Below are positions 34,454 to 45,103 of a DNA stretch of 64,000 nt, piece by piece (position 1 is the stretch's first letter; each line of letters starts with the position of its first letter). A program made the position numbers and the translations under genes. Source of the DNA: Parastagonospora avenae f. sp. tritici 18332-5. Lineage: Eukaryota > Ascomycota > Dothideomycetes > Pleosporales > Phaeosphaeriaceae. The stretch spans positions 1-64,000 of the forward strand of contig JAFJTR010000085.1 in the NCBI GenBank assembly GCA_022559985.1, read 5' to 3'. The notes under the pieces are model-generated. The model had not been told where the DNA came from. It saw nothing but the letters and a program-made list of their open reading frames with translations, and made no database searches.

Positions 34454-36029
34454 ATGAAGTTCACGATAGCATCGCTCTTTGCAGCGAGCGCGCTCGCAAT
34501 CGAGTACTCTCAAATTCCATTCCAACAGACACCAGAAGTTGAAGGCTTCTCGACATATCAGAGCCAATTCTCCGAGGAGCATTCCATTCGCATTAGGCAG
34601 CAGCAAAACGATACTCTCTGCGATGCACGCTCGAAGCAGTATACCGGTTGGCTGGATGTTGGCAGCAAGCACATTTTCTTTTGGTACTTTGAATCCCAAA
34701 ATAAGCCATCTGAGGATCCATTACTGCTATGGCTTACTGGCGGCCCTGGAGGAAGCGGCATGATCGGCATGCTTCAAGAAAATGGCCCTTGTTTAATCAA
34801 CAAAAATGCCAATGGCACGGTCCATAATGAATATGGTTGGAGCAAGAACGCAAACATCATCTACGTCGATCAGCCAGCTGGTGTAGGATTCAGCTACGTC
34901 GACAAGGACATTCCGCTCCCGTCGAACAGTTTCACGGCTGCCGAGGATATGCACCATTTCTTGCAGCTGTTTACAACTGATATTTTCCCGGATCTGAACG
35001 GCCGAGACTTCCATATCACGGGCGAGAGCTATGCTGTGAGTATTGATCCTACATGTCAATCGTATACGCTGATGTTTGTAGGGCCACTACGTCCCAACAC
35101 TGGGTGCGCAAATCGTCTCCCAGAACCAACTCTATCCAAAACGCCCACAAGTCAATCTACAATCCATCTTTGTAGGTAACGGCTACGTCTCCCCTCTCGA
35201 CACCGCCTTTGGCTACTGGTAATTAGTGACTGCAAATAATATGCCCAATGCTGTCCGCTAACTTCCGTCCAGGGAGACGCTCTGCTCAACAAACCCCGGC
35301 GTCAAAGCCCCCATCTTCAACGAAACCCGCTGCGACATCATGGCCACCCATCTTCCCCGCTGCATGAACCTCGCCAAAGTCTGCTACAACCACCCAGACT
35401 TTGAAATCTGCCAAGCCGCCAGCAAGATCTGCTGGGAAGGCGTGATTGAGCACTACGACGGCGAGTCCGGCGGTGCTCCTGGCGGACGCAACAGATTCGA
35501 CATCACGCGTCCGTGCGAAGTCGGCGGCGATCTATGCTACCCCGAAATCGGCAGGATCAATGAGTACCTGAACTTACCGTGGGTGTACGAAGCGCTGGGC
35601 GTGCCGAAAGCTGTGGGGAACTATAGTGTTTATTCGTATGCGATTGCTGAGGCGTTCGATATGACCAACGACGGCGCGTTGTCTACGCAGCCTCAGGTCC
35701 TGTACCTACTCGATGCCGGTATCGACGTCTTGTTCTACCAAGGCAATCTCGACCTCGCGTGCAACACCGCGGGTAACTTGAACTGGGCAAATTCGATGCA
35801 GTGGAAGGGCCAGCCGGCGTTTGTCGCGCAATCAAAGCGTAATTGGGGATTCGACGATGGGCAGGAGATTGGGTGGTTCAAGGAAGTCAAGATCAAGACA
35901 GCGAGCGGTAGGGAGACGACGTTCGCGATGGGCACTGTCGATGGGGCGGGGCATTTGGTACCGTTTGACAAGCCCGAGGAGGCGTTGTATATGACGGAGA
36001 AGTGGCTGGGTCAGAGGAGTTTTGCGTAG
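34454..36029 (+). CDS. Serine carboxypeptidase, S10 family, secreted or vacuolar
   Basis: Exons 34454-35035, 35082-35218 and 35273-36029 join exactly (E-S-Y-A then G-H-Y-V-P; G-Y-W then E-T-L-C) and encode 491 residues. A cleavable signal peptide (M-K-F-T-I-A-S-L-F-A-A-S-A-L-A) starts the protein. Catalytic residues of the S10 family are all present: Ser192 in G-E-S-Y-A-G, Asp400 in G-N-L-D-L-A-C-N and His467 in G-A-G-H-L-V-P. The oxyanion segment W-L-T-G-G-P-G-G-S is intact (families usually have N-G-G-P-G). The enzyme removes C-terminal residues from peptides in the vacuole or outside the cell. The Thr in place of the usual Asn of N-G-G-P-G is a notable substitution near the substrate carboxylate site. 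Confidence 0.94.
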
Positions 36030-36223
36030 GTGTCGTTTAGTGAATGACACCCCAAGCTTAACTCAACTTTTACTCTCACCGCTCTTTGTATCGTGACCTA
36101 AAAATCGTGCATTTCTAGGTTCGGAAAAGCCGCCCGTGCCGCAAGATAAGCGAGATAGCTTCGTAGACATTGAGGAGATGTCCAACAACTCTTTCCTCGC
36201 ATATCCTGATTTCCACATCCGCC

Positions 36224-37370
36224 ATGGCGAGGACCTATCATGGCATCGGCCTCGCCCCCTCCCGCACCGACGCCCGTCCTACCCCCATCCCCCTGAACGA
36301 GCCTGGCTGGAGCGCCGACATAGGCCTAGTCGTCGTCACACAGCTCGACCCCGACTCGGTGATTCTGCTACCCGAAAAATACATCTATGAGGACGACTTT
36401 ACGGAGGACGTGCACTGCCGGGATGGCATGGACGCGCTCTGGCGGGAGCAGGGCACGGGCGGGTGTTTCGAGACGACGGTTGTGTGAGCAGATTGAGGAG
36501 GGGCATAAGCATTTGGTTCCGTGAGTTGGAAATATGGATTTGGAGGGGAGGGATTGCTGATGAGCTGGTAGGTTTGTACGGAGGGATAAGTGGAATGCGT
36601 GTCCTGTGCTGAAGAGGCCGTCTGGGCCGCCGCTGTACAAGTTCATGGAGGAGGCAAGAGGGGTCATGCATACTGAGCCGTTGGACGCGCCGACAAGTCG
36701 AGTGTTAGCATCGCACCGACCCCTGGTGTACCAGTGGGCGCTGCACCTCATTTCCGGCTTGAGTTTCGTGCATTCCAAGGAAGTCGTGTTTGGCGTCTTG
36801 AGTCTCTCGCATGGCTGGCTGACGGCGGAGGCACATCTGTCCCTGTCTCTCGTTGGCTTCTTGAACGCTGGGTTTTGGAACACTACGTGGGGCCGCCGGT
36901 GGCATGATGGTGATTTCATAAACGCTGGATGTTTTCGGCCACAGGGGGATGAAGACAAGCCAGCTATGCAGAATGACTTGTTCCTGTATGGATACGCAGT
37001 GTATGAACTCATGACTAGAGATTGGCCGGGACATCGCTCGGAGATGGCGACACGGAAGATTGAAAATATGGTTGCGAGTAAGAGGTGGCCCGTGTTGGAG
37101 AGTGAATATATGGGAGAGATTGTGCGCAAGTGCTGGAACGGGTGATTGGAGAATGCGGAGCAGGCGAAGGCGGAAGTCGTGGGCTTTTTGGAAGGATTGG
37201 GATGGGAAATTGAAGGGAATGATGACTTGAAGGGCTTTGATGTTGCGGACTTGGAGTTTTGGAGTTTTGAGGGTGTGAAGACGATGCGGGATAAGGCAGA
37301 GTTTTTTTCGAATGCAGACGGTAGAAAAGGAGGGATCGACAATGGCCTTGAGGCTCTTGCGTTGATGTAG
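36224..37370 (+). pseudogene. Decayed protein-kinase-like gene
   Basis: Three pieces read like one kinase-related protein. The first (36224-36487) ends in a TGA, but a shift of one base gives L-C-E-Q-I-E-E-G-H-K-H-L-V-P and then a normal-looking intron (GTGAGT to GGTAG, about 36522-36571). The main piece (to 37142) has the kinase C-lobe layout: H-L-I-S-G-L-S-F-V-H-S-K, then F-G-V-L-S where active fungal relatives have H-G-D-L-S, then L-V-G-F where D-F-G is expected. A TGA at 37143-37145 interrupts a frame that continues coherently (E-N-A-E-Q-A-K-A-E-V-V-G-F-L). Loss of both catalytic aspartates plus a frameshift and a premature stop points to a pseudogene, perhaps from an already inactive pseudokinase. 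Confidence 0.6.
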
Positions 37371-37418
37371 GCCTGACCATTTACCATCCGATATCTACAA
37401 CTTCCCCTTCCCCTCCAG

Positions 37419-38463
37419 TCACTGCGTCTTCCGATGCATAACCGTCGCCGCCGCCTAGCACTCGTTAGCACACCGCGCACCCCTCTCCCAAGAAAACCCC
37501 AACTCACCTGATGATTCGGAAACACCAGCGTATCCGCCAACACAACATTTTCCCTCCTGCCCGCCGCAAAAACCACAATCTCGGCAATATCCTCGGGCGT
37601 CAGCGGCTCCACGCCCTCATACACCTTCTTCGCCTTATCCTTATCCCCGCCAAATCGCACGACGCTGAATTCAGTCTCAACCTGCCCCGGATCGATCTCG
37701 ATGACGCGGACGCGCGTGGCGATCAGTTCGCGGCGCATGGCGTCTGTGAAAGAGCGTACGGCGGCCTTCGTAGCGCAGTAGATGCTGCCGCCTTGGTAGG
37801 GTTCGCGGCCGGCGATGCTGCCGATGTTGATGATGTCGCCGGCGTCTTTGGCTTTGAGGATGGGCAGGATGGCTTGGGTCATGGCGATTAGGCCGGTGAC
37901 GTTTGTGGAGAACATGGTTTCGATGTCGGAGGGGGAGATGGAGGGGGCTTGGGCGACGCCTTTGACCAGGCCGCTGGAATTGTATGTGTGTATTAGCAGT
38001 TGTTGTTTGGGGTGTAGGATAGGATAGGAAGGGAAGAAACATACGCGTTATTCACCAGAACATCCACATCCTTGAACTCCTCTGGTAGCTTCCCGACGAA
38101 AGCTTCCACCTCGGCTATGTTGCTGACGTCCAGCTTCACAGGCAGGACCTTGACACCCTTTGCGAAACCCTCAATTTCCTTCGCGACTTCTTTAAGCGTA
38201 TCTTCTCGGCGCGCGGTGAGGATGAGCTTGAGATCGTCTGGCTGTGTCTTTGCGAATTCGACCGCAGTCGATCGTCCAATTCCACTTGATGCACCCGTGA
38301 TCACGATTGTCTTTCCCTTGAGGCGTTGGGCCATGCTCGACGACATTCTAGCTGTTTCTAGACGTATGAGAGTTGGAAACGGTAGTATGCGGGGTCGGAT
38401 GGAAGCTCTAGCACAGGCGAGAGAGGTGTGTGCAGTGCGGTAGAAAGCTCGGGGGAGATGCAT
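37419..38463 (-). CDS. Short-chain dehydrogenase, serine/3-hydroxyacid type
   Basis: Exons 38045-38463, 37508-37973 and 37419-37454 join in phase. From the ATG at 38346 the protein has 267 residues, the length of yeast YMR226C, an NADP-dependent serine and 3-hydroxyacid dehydrogenase, and similar SDRs. It carries the cofactor motif T-G-A-S-S-G-I-G, the structural V-N-N-A-G (spliced across intron 1) and the catalytic Y-C-A-T-K. The tail V-F-P-N-H-Q matches this subgroup. From the upstream in-frame ATG at 38463 it would gain 39 residues that are Arg-rich, nearly acid-free and partly hydrophobic, like a mitochondrial presequence. The feature covers the longer form. It is likely cytosolic from the second start. 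Confidence 0.9.
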
Positions 38464-38802
38464 GTAAGTCGCGATAGGGCAATTGATACTTTTATATATC
38501 AGTCACAAACTCGGATATGGAGTCATAAAGTAGAGGGGTGAATGTCGTGGAGTTGCTTATCGAGGTAATCCGAGGTAGCGCGAGTCATGCATCTACCCCA
38601 CCATGGCGTTGACGCGACTGTGGAGATAAATGTCGCGTCATATCGCAAAAAGTTAATTCTCAGACAGCGGCATTGAAAATCCCATCCTCACACACATGGG
38701 AAACGAGTCATTTGACGTTGATGTTCAATTCATTTCATTACTTGAGCTTTAGCTATAGCTCATTTTCATGCTCATGCTCTCATAGACTCATGCATCGAAT
38801 AT
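38464..38802. other. Intergenic
   Basis: This lies between two minus-strand genes. Simple CATGCTCATGCTCTCAT-type repetition occurs near 38767-38785. Nothing else was recognised. Confidence 0.5.
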
Positions 38803-39266
38803 CTAAGCCTTGCCCTTGCGCTTGAGCTCAGCCTCCTCCTCTTCCCTGATCTGTTGGTCAATCTTCGCGCCCTTGCTGGGCTCGTTGCCGTGTGCGCGGG
38901 CGGGCAGAGTGGCGTCTTGCTGGCGGCGCTGCTCTTGGAGAGACACGTCCTCGTCCTCGTTCTCGCGCTTCTCTTCGCGCTCGAGCTTGTTCTTGATGGA
39001 GCGCTCGTCCTCTATTGTTGTGTTAGCCTGTGTTATGGGTCGGAAAGAAGGTGAATGTAGATGAGGATTGGAAGAAACAGCTGGAAAATGTTGAGTTGTC
39101 AGAGGACAGGAATGAACATACTGGAGTCAGTGGCCTTGTGTGAGTTGTCCTTGCCCTCGTGGAAGCGGTTCTCTTTCTTCTCCTCCTGAAGAGTCGCGTC
39201 GCTGACGGTGCGCTGGTCGTCAGCCTGGTAGACGGCCGAGTTTCCGACAGATGAGTTTCCAGACAT
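38803..39266 (-). CDS. Small hydrophilic, disordered protein
   Basis: Exon 1 (39122-39266) and exon 2 (38803-39011) join in phase 1 across a 110-nt intron to give 117 residues. The protein begins M-S-G-N-S-S-V-G-N-S-A-V-Y, has a central F-H-E-G-K-D-N-S-H-K-A motif, an acidic/basic helix (R-S-I-K-N-K-L-E-R-E-E-K), and ends H-G-N-E-P-S-K-G-A-K-I-D-Q-Q-I. It has almost no hydrophobic residues, no Cys and no Trp, the composition of hydrophilin-like stress proteins. I have the impression that such proteins are widespread in filamentous ascomycetes, but I cannot name a function. Confidence 0.75.
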
Positions 39267-39739
39267 GATGAATGTGTGATGTGGATTTGATTTGGGTAAG
39301 GTTAAAGAAGAAGTCGTGAATGGGGTTTGCTTGAGTGCTGATTGTGTGATGTTGTGTCGTGTGCCTGGCGTTTTAATAGAGGGGAGGATGAATTTGAGCG
39401 ATGACGTAGGCGCGTATTGATGAGATCATTGTGGGGAAGCGACACCATTTTTCGGGAACCAGACGCATTGAGCACGGGAGGGTTCAGGCACGAACTTGGT
39501 CATTGGTTCGTGGCTGCATTGACTTTGCCGCCCATGTAGAGCGCTGGTTATGATGTTGAGCCTCAATGCGGCTCTCGGCATGGAACGCCTCTGACTCGCA
39601 TCCTGAGATTCAAGGTCTGGGAAAGCGAGCAAACATGTCCAAGGTAGCGTGGAGAAAGAAGTCGCGATGATGTTATCGACACAAATATACCTATGGTAGT
39701 CTGAGCCCTCGTCGGCTGCATTGCGACCCTCTCAGTCCT
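39267..39739. other. Intergenic
   Basis: Upstream region of the hydrophilic protein gene and downstream region of the next minus-strand gene. No gene recognised. Confidence 0.45.
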
Positions 39740-40394
39740 TCAGTTTCCCTGTCCTCTTACAAAGTACTCCCGCAACTCCTCTTTCGAAATGGCCTTCACC
39801 GTACGCCTCAATTCATCCTCAGCTTCCGTCTTCCTTGCCACAACCATAACCAATTTCGCATCCAGTTTTAACCTCTGCTCCATGAGCGTAGCTTCCTTTC
39901 GAGACGACTCTTGATGGTTGTCTATGATGCGCTGCCGCTTGTCCCAGTCATCTTCGTCGTTCGAATTCTCTTCTCTGCTGCGCTTTTTGGTCGTAGGTGA
40001 GACATCTGCGACGGAGATGGAATCGAGCTGAGATTCGATGTCGTTGAGGTTGTTTTCAGGATCGTCTCCAGCAATGTCGTCGTCATGAGGGGCATGCGGC
40101 GGTGCCAGTTCGTGACCTGGACCGGGTTCCTCTTCCCCGGGTGCGCTTTCCGCGGGGGCTGATGTCTGCCTTGGCAAACGTGAAGGCTGCGGTTGCAGGC
40201 AGGACGTCGAATTTATAGCGTGAGGGTTTCTGAGCGACCCATGTTTTGATCTGTTTCGGCTGGTTTTCTGGAGGGTCCAGGGCGGAGACGAGGGCAAGGG
40301 CGTTGGCTTTTCCGATCTCGAGTACGGTGGCGCGGGGGCTGGCGGGGGCGTCTGGCTCCATTTTCGTGGGATTAGACGCCATTGTAGTTGTCAC
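39740..40394 (-). CDS. Nuclear-type protein with SKEE C-terminal tail (A)
   Basis: The 5' part (from 40394, or the ATG at 40379) encodes an N-terminal segment with V-L-E-I-G-K-A-N-A-L-A-L-V and I-K-T-W-V-A-Q-K-P. The 3' part, in another frame, encodes an acidic linker (D-D-D-I-A-G-D-D-P-E-N), a basic K-K-R-S-R-E motif and a coiled-coil tail ending at 39740. The two frames overlap at about 40083-40297 and no convincing intron connects them, so either a short intron was missed or there is a one-base error or mutation near 40150-40220. The tail has L-K-L-D-A, 23 residues, then S-K-E-E, exactly as in the gene at 59176-59837. The function is unknown. Confidence 0.55.
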
Positions 40395-41249
40395 GCGGGT
40401 AGCAAATTGTAGGGAGAAGGGTTGTCGGAGCCGGTGGGTAGTGCGAGTGGGTGGAAAGTCGTGGAGTAGATTATGCCTGCCGCGATTTTGTGCACTTTGC
40501 GCAGACCGGTATTTTTATCCACATGCTCCTCGATATTGACGCGTATTATCGGCATATATCGGTGCTGTTGTCCTGTACTTTTCTCCGGGTGCCGACCATT
40601 CACTCGCTGAAATGGCCGTTTCCTCTTAGATTCTAGTCACCACTAGTGCGAACATAGCGTGTAATCAGGACACTATATCTTGGGCGCAGCAAAGCTGTGT
40701 CTACGGCTTTTGAGGAACTTTCGACGATGATAGGATTGAGGAGACGTAAAGAGATCGAACGATAATCATGCTGTCAGAATGTTACTTCATGGGCCACGTC
40801 GTGTTCTCAGTCGCCCTTTGAACAGCCTTTGTCCCTTCTTTTCTAGTTACCGACCACGGCCTACTGAATAGGAAAATGTGGACTGGGATCTTGTGAAAGG
40901 GTTGTCTGGACAAGAGTGGCAAATAGAGTGGTTGCTAGCCCGATGACCACACGAAAGGAGCCAAACTCAAGATGCCATATCCCCCGTGAAAGATCCCACA
41001 GAAGGTAAAGGCGGGAGATTGTTGTTGTTTACTTTGATATCGCAATGGTAGCCGTGGGAGATCTTATCACATCAAGCATTACTTAATCAAGAGTTCCCCT
41101 ATTTACTACAAGACTTTTTCACAACCTGTTCTCGTCTTGAACTATACGGCACTGCAACATTGAACTTACATCTGTGCACACTCCCCAGAACTCAGCTAAA
41201 TTGCTCTGGCAGTAATCTAGGGGTATTCTTCCACAACCGAATCAGAGCA
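40395..41249. other. Divergent intergenic region
   Basis: This separates the SKEE-tail gene A (minus) from the 41.2-kb gene (plus). No gene, RNA or repeat is recognised. Confidence 0.5.
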
Positions 41250-43539
41250 ATGGGCTCCAAAGAAATGTCCCATCTCACTCGCCTGATCACGCCAGAAGAC
41301 CTGCCCTTCCGACCGGCACACAACATGTCTTCGCTCGCCTGTAGCAAGTCACAAATCCCCAGGCCCATCTCTTGCGAGAATCTCCAGCGAGCAGCCCCGC
41401 ATATACATTTGCCCACCACCTTCGTTGAGCCCTTTTGCGGCACTGCCATTGCCTTAATCTCCCACAGCCCAGCCACCGAGTCAGACATCCAAGACTTCAT
41501 TCTGGACTACTATGAAGCCGTAGAGAAGATCGGGCACGATCTGATCAAGCCCAGTGGCACGAAGTTCGTGTGGGTGCGATAAAGGAGGATCTTTGGCCGG
41601 GCCAGTATTACACGAATGAGTTGCTTCAGACGAAGGCTTTGCTTCGAGAGGACGGCGAGGTAGTGCTGGATGAGCAGACTACGGAGGACTTGGAGATTTT
41701 CTGTCGCGACAGTGAAGCAGAGAGCCACAGTGACGCTGAGGCTGCTCGCAAGACACGACTTATGCCCAGCCATAAGGGCACGTCTCTCGCTGCGCTGATT
41801 GCGGGTGCTTCTGCGTCTGACTTTCTGCCTGGAGAGGATGACATTGAAAATAGATCATTGAGCACGACTCCGCCATCCATCATCACTTCGAAGCAAATGC
41901 ACGCTTCGAAGTCACCATCGACACCCACCAAGACCCGTTCATCGTCATCCGCTGGCTCCTCACCAGACAACGACACCAGCCCCGAGATCACTCGTGTGTC
42001 CCCTGTCGCACCTCATCGTCACGGTCTTTCCTTTGCAGCTCTGATCGCCGCCGCCGATCTGTCGGAATCAGAAGGAGGCTCTGACACAGCATCCGATCCC
42101 AGCGACGACCACTCGCCCCTGTTGGAGTACAAGTACGTCGATACACCGAGGCCTGAAGACTCTCGATACTGCTACGACCCCATCTTCCGGGGTCGCTCTC
42201 CGTGCGATACGCGCGAACAGCTTGCATACGGTAAATCGGCAAAGGCGGCGATCAAGCTGCTTCGCCGACGCTTTGCGGCGGACCATGATGCCACTGGTGA
42301 TGGTTCATGGTATCGGGAGTGGATCGTGTGGAAGGGCGAGAGCGGCAATCCTTCTGGAGCATTGATGCATGGTGGGAGTATGTTGCGCTACGAGATCATG
42401 TCCGATAAAGACGAGAAGCTGGAGAATGAGGAGCGATATGATGCGTCGGGCTTCTTGTATGATTTGGAATCTGAAGATGACGTTGTTCTGGTAAGTCGCT
42501 GTCGCTGCGTGTCTGGTTGCTTTTCGCTGATAGATTTCTCTAGGAGTCCAGCAGCCCCTTCGATTACGCTGTCGGAGTGTATGTTCCTCTCATCAAGGAA
42601 GCCACCGATAGCCTTCTCGGTGATATCACTGACCCTGCCCACAAGAAGGATGATTTGGTCTCTGAGGTACACAACGTCGATACAGCATTTTTTCACAATG
42701 TTGACCACACACAGGAGACGAACGTTAGATTTTACTACGGCGACACTCATTCGTCGCATATACCCACATCTACACCCGCAACTCGAACTATACACATCCG
42801 CAACGCATCCATGAACGACGTGTGGGGCGATCTGTCGTCCGTCCAAACGTCGATCTTCTCCAAGCGCTCCATGGCTACGACGAAGTCATCGCGTACGAGC
42901 GTCACTACGAGTCACCTCGATCACTCGAGATTGATTGAGGCCCTTGATCTTAGTATCAAGCAGCACAAGTCTCAAGACGGCTTCGTCAGCCTCAATGGGG
43001 TTTTGGTGGCGGAGCTCAGGCGGCCACACTCAGCTGGCGACAACACACGCTTGGGTGATGAGCGGTGCGAGTCTGCACCGCTAACGCGCAAGATGTCCAT
43101 TGCCTCGTTGCACTCACGGGCATGCGACGACGACGGTTCACTGTCCGCGTTGGGTACATGGATGGTCACTGACGAATCAGGGCACATTGCCTCGAACACC
43201 AGTCATCCGCAGGAACCCACCGTCTCAGCTGCGGACGATATTTCGCCAACCAACGTCGAAGATGCAAGCTCATCAACCGTTCCCGGTCGCCAAACTAACT
43301 TCGTCGAGCACTTCGACGACACTGATTCCGAGGCCGACTACGATCCTATACCCATTGGTGAATCATCAGCTAACAAACCATCACGACGTGCGAAGTGGAT
43401 TGGCAAGATCAAGAGTGAGGCAGAGAAGGTGACGGGTCAGGTGCAGGCTGCGGTCAAGTCGACAAAGATGTTCACCCGGACGCTTGTTGGGTTTGTTCCT
43501 GCGGCGTTCAAGGCGAGGAATCTGTTTCAGGGCGTTTGA
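41250..43539 (+). CDS. Large protein of unknown function with two A-L-I-A motifs
   Basis: The first frame starts at the ATG at 41250 and runs to a TAA near 41580. The second frame overlaps it from 41570 and continues coherently (V-G-A-I-K-E-D-L-W-P-G-Q-Y-Y) to 42490, where an intron (42491-42543, GTAAGT to CTCTAG) leads in phase 0 to the last exon ending at 43539. The change of frame near 41570 needs either a very short intron (a 35-nt candidate ends at CCCAG) or a one-base difference. The protein has the paired motifs S-L-A-A-L-I-A-G-A-S and S-F-A-A-L-I-A-A-A-D in a Ser-rich linker, a central W-Y-R-E-W-I-V-W-K-G segment and an amphipathic C-terminal end. I do not recognise the family. Confidence 0.6.
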
Positions 43540-44113
43540 AGAAGTTGTGTGGTGTGTGAGATTTTCGTGGGGATATTGCCCATTTCGCTGATAGTTGCCA
43601 TTTGAATCCACATGTAGGCACAATTTGTTGGCATCTTTACATTTTTCCGTTCATCTTTTATTCCAATATACGATCATTTCTCAGCTTCAATTGCTGAAAT
43701 TCTAATTCTAATGCGGAAAGTCCTGAGACCACTTCCTCGGTAGGAAGAATTTGGTGTCCAGGGCCCGCGCCGAGGGTGAAAGGAACCTCTTGAACCGCCA
43801 ACCACTGCTCGACCTTTCACCTATTGCAAAATTTTCTATGAACGCACAGATATTGCCCCGCTGTAGACAAGCACACAGATCAATATTGAAGGTCGCCCCC
43901 CAGACCCCAACTATTGTCATTGGTCCTCATAGCAACGCGCCAAGTCCCCCGCAACGCTGTGCCCACACACATATCTACCACATCTTGAACAGCTAATTCT
44001 ACAATTGCTCTAAACTTCTTCCTAAGATTGACTTGTACATACAACTGCAAACTCAATTTACCATACACACACATACTCCCTCACACGTAAACAACACACA
44101 AGACACTCACAAA
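43540..44113. other. Intergenic
   Basis: Between two plus-strand genes. The last 120 bases before 44114 are rich in ACACAC and CA-type sequence and probably form the leader of the next gene. No other feature was recognised. Confidence 0.5.
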
Positions 44114-45103
44114 ATGTCACCAAAAATGACCTTCCCACCTACCAACCCCACCCCCAAGACCAACTGGGCCGACGACGACGACGAAGACTTCGACTTCGAC
44201 ACCTGGGTTACTACAGCTGACACCTCCGCCCCAACCCTCTCCTCCCTCCCTTCGCTCCAACTCCCAGCCGCTGACGAAGACGAAATGTCTTTCACATCCA
44301 CCTTCTCCACGAGCGCGGGTGAAGCCGCACCCTGGGCCGATTCCTTACCCCTCTCCTCACCCAAGCTAGAAACCACCGACTGGTGCTGTGGCGCAGCGAT
44401 GCTCGCGTGGCAAGCTACGCAGAAGGCGCCCGATCTGCCTGCGTACGTGGAGATGAGCGGGTGGGACAATGGCGTCCAGTGTGAGTGGAGCCGAGTGCAG
44501 TATAGCCAGCACTGGGGAATTTGGAAGGTTGGCGGGGGCATGGATTGTAGGCGGACGGCGATGTTTAGGGGGTCCGGGCTGAGGGGGGTCGAGATGGTGG
44601 AGGAAGTGATTGAAGAGGAGGATTTCGCTCCAGAGGAGGATGAGATGGACACGCCCCTTACTATCACCACCGACAAGGATACGCTGAAGACCTTGTGCAT
44701 TCCAGATGAAGGCTACTGCACCGATGACTCGCCGCTTGTTTCGCCGACCGATGGTGCGAGCGAGGAGGGCGTCCAGGTGTCCATCTCCACCACGCAGGTT
44801 GGTCTTGCGATGCTGAAGAATTTCACGCGGCATCGTCGCGTGGACTCTCAGGATGCGCTGAAGGAGATCAAGAAGGTGTATGAGAGTGAGATCGATGACG
44901 GCGAGACGGCTGAGGAGGAACAGGATATTGCGTTGGATGCAGACGGCGGAGATGGTGGGCTGCTGGACGACATCTCGATGTGTCTTTCCGATGCGGCGGC
45001 TAAGAGCTGGTACTTTGTCATAAGCCAGCCTTGGACAACTGTTAGTGCGATCGGTTCCAGCGTTGTGCTGGGAGGATCGATCTACTTGCTGCGCAAGGGC
45101 TGA
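44114..45103 (+). CDS. Acidic protein with a probable C-terminal membrane anchor
   Basis: A single exon encodes 329 residues from the ATG at 44114. The N-terminus is acidic and disordered (a W-A-D-D-D-D-E-D-F-D-F-D run). The middle has a compact part with C-C-G-A-A-M-L-A-W and W-D-N-G-V-Q-C-E-W and paired Trp residues, which looks like a small folded domain. The extreme C-terminus is a single hydrophobic helix (V-S-A-I-G-S-S-V-V-L-G-G-S-I-Y-L-L) followed by R-K-G, the pattern of a tail-anchored protein of the ER or mitochondrial outer membrane. There is no signal peptide. The family is not recognised. Confidence 0.7.
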   Translation: MSPKMTFPPTNPTPKTNWADDDDEDFDFDTWVTTADTSAPTLSSLPSLQLPAADEDEMSFTSTFSTSAGEAAPWADSLPLSSPKLETTDWCCGAAMLAWQATQKAPDLPAYVEMSGWDNGVQCEWSRVQYSQHWGIWKVGGGMDCRRTAMFRGSGLRGVEMVEEVIEEEDFAPEEDEMDTPLTITTDKDTLKTLCIPDEGYCTDDSPLVSPTDGASEEGVQVSISTTQVGLAMLKNFTRHRRVDSQDALKEIKKVYESEIDDGETAEEEQDIALDADGGDGGLLDDISMCLSDAAAKSWYFVISQPWTTVSAIGSSVVLGGSIYLLRKG

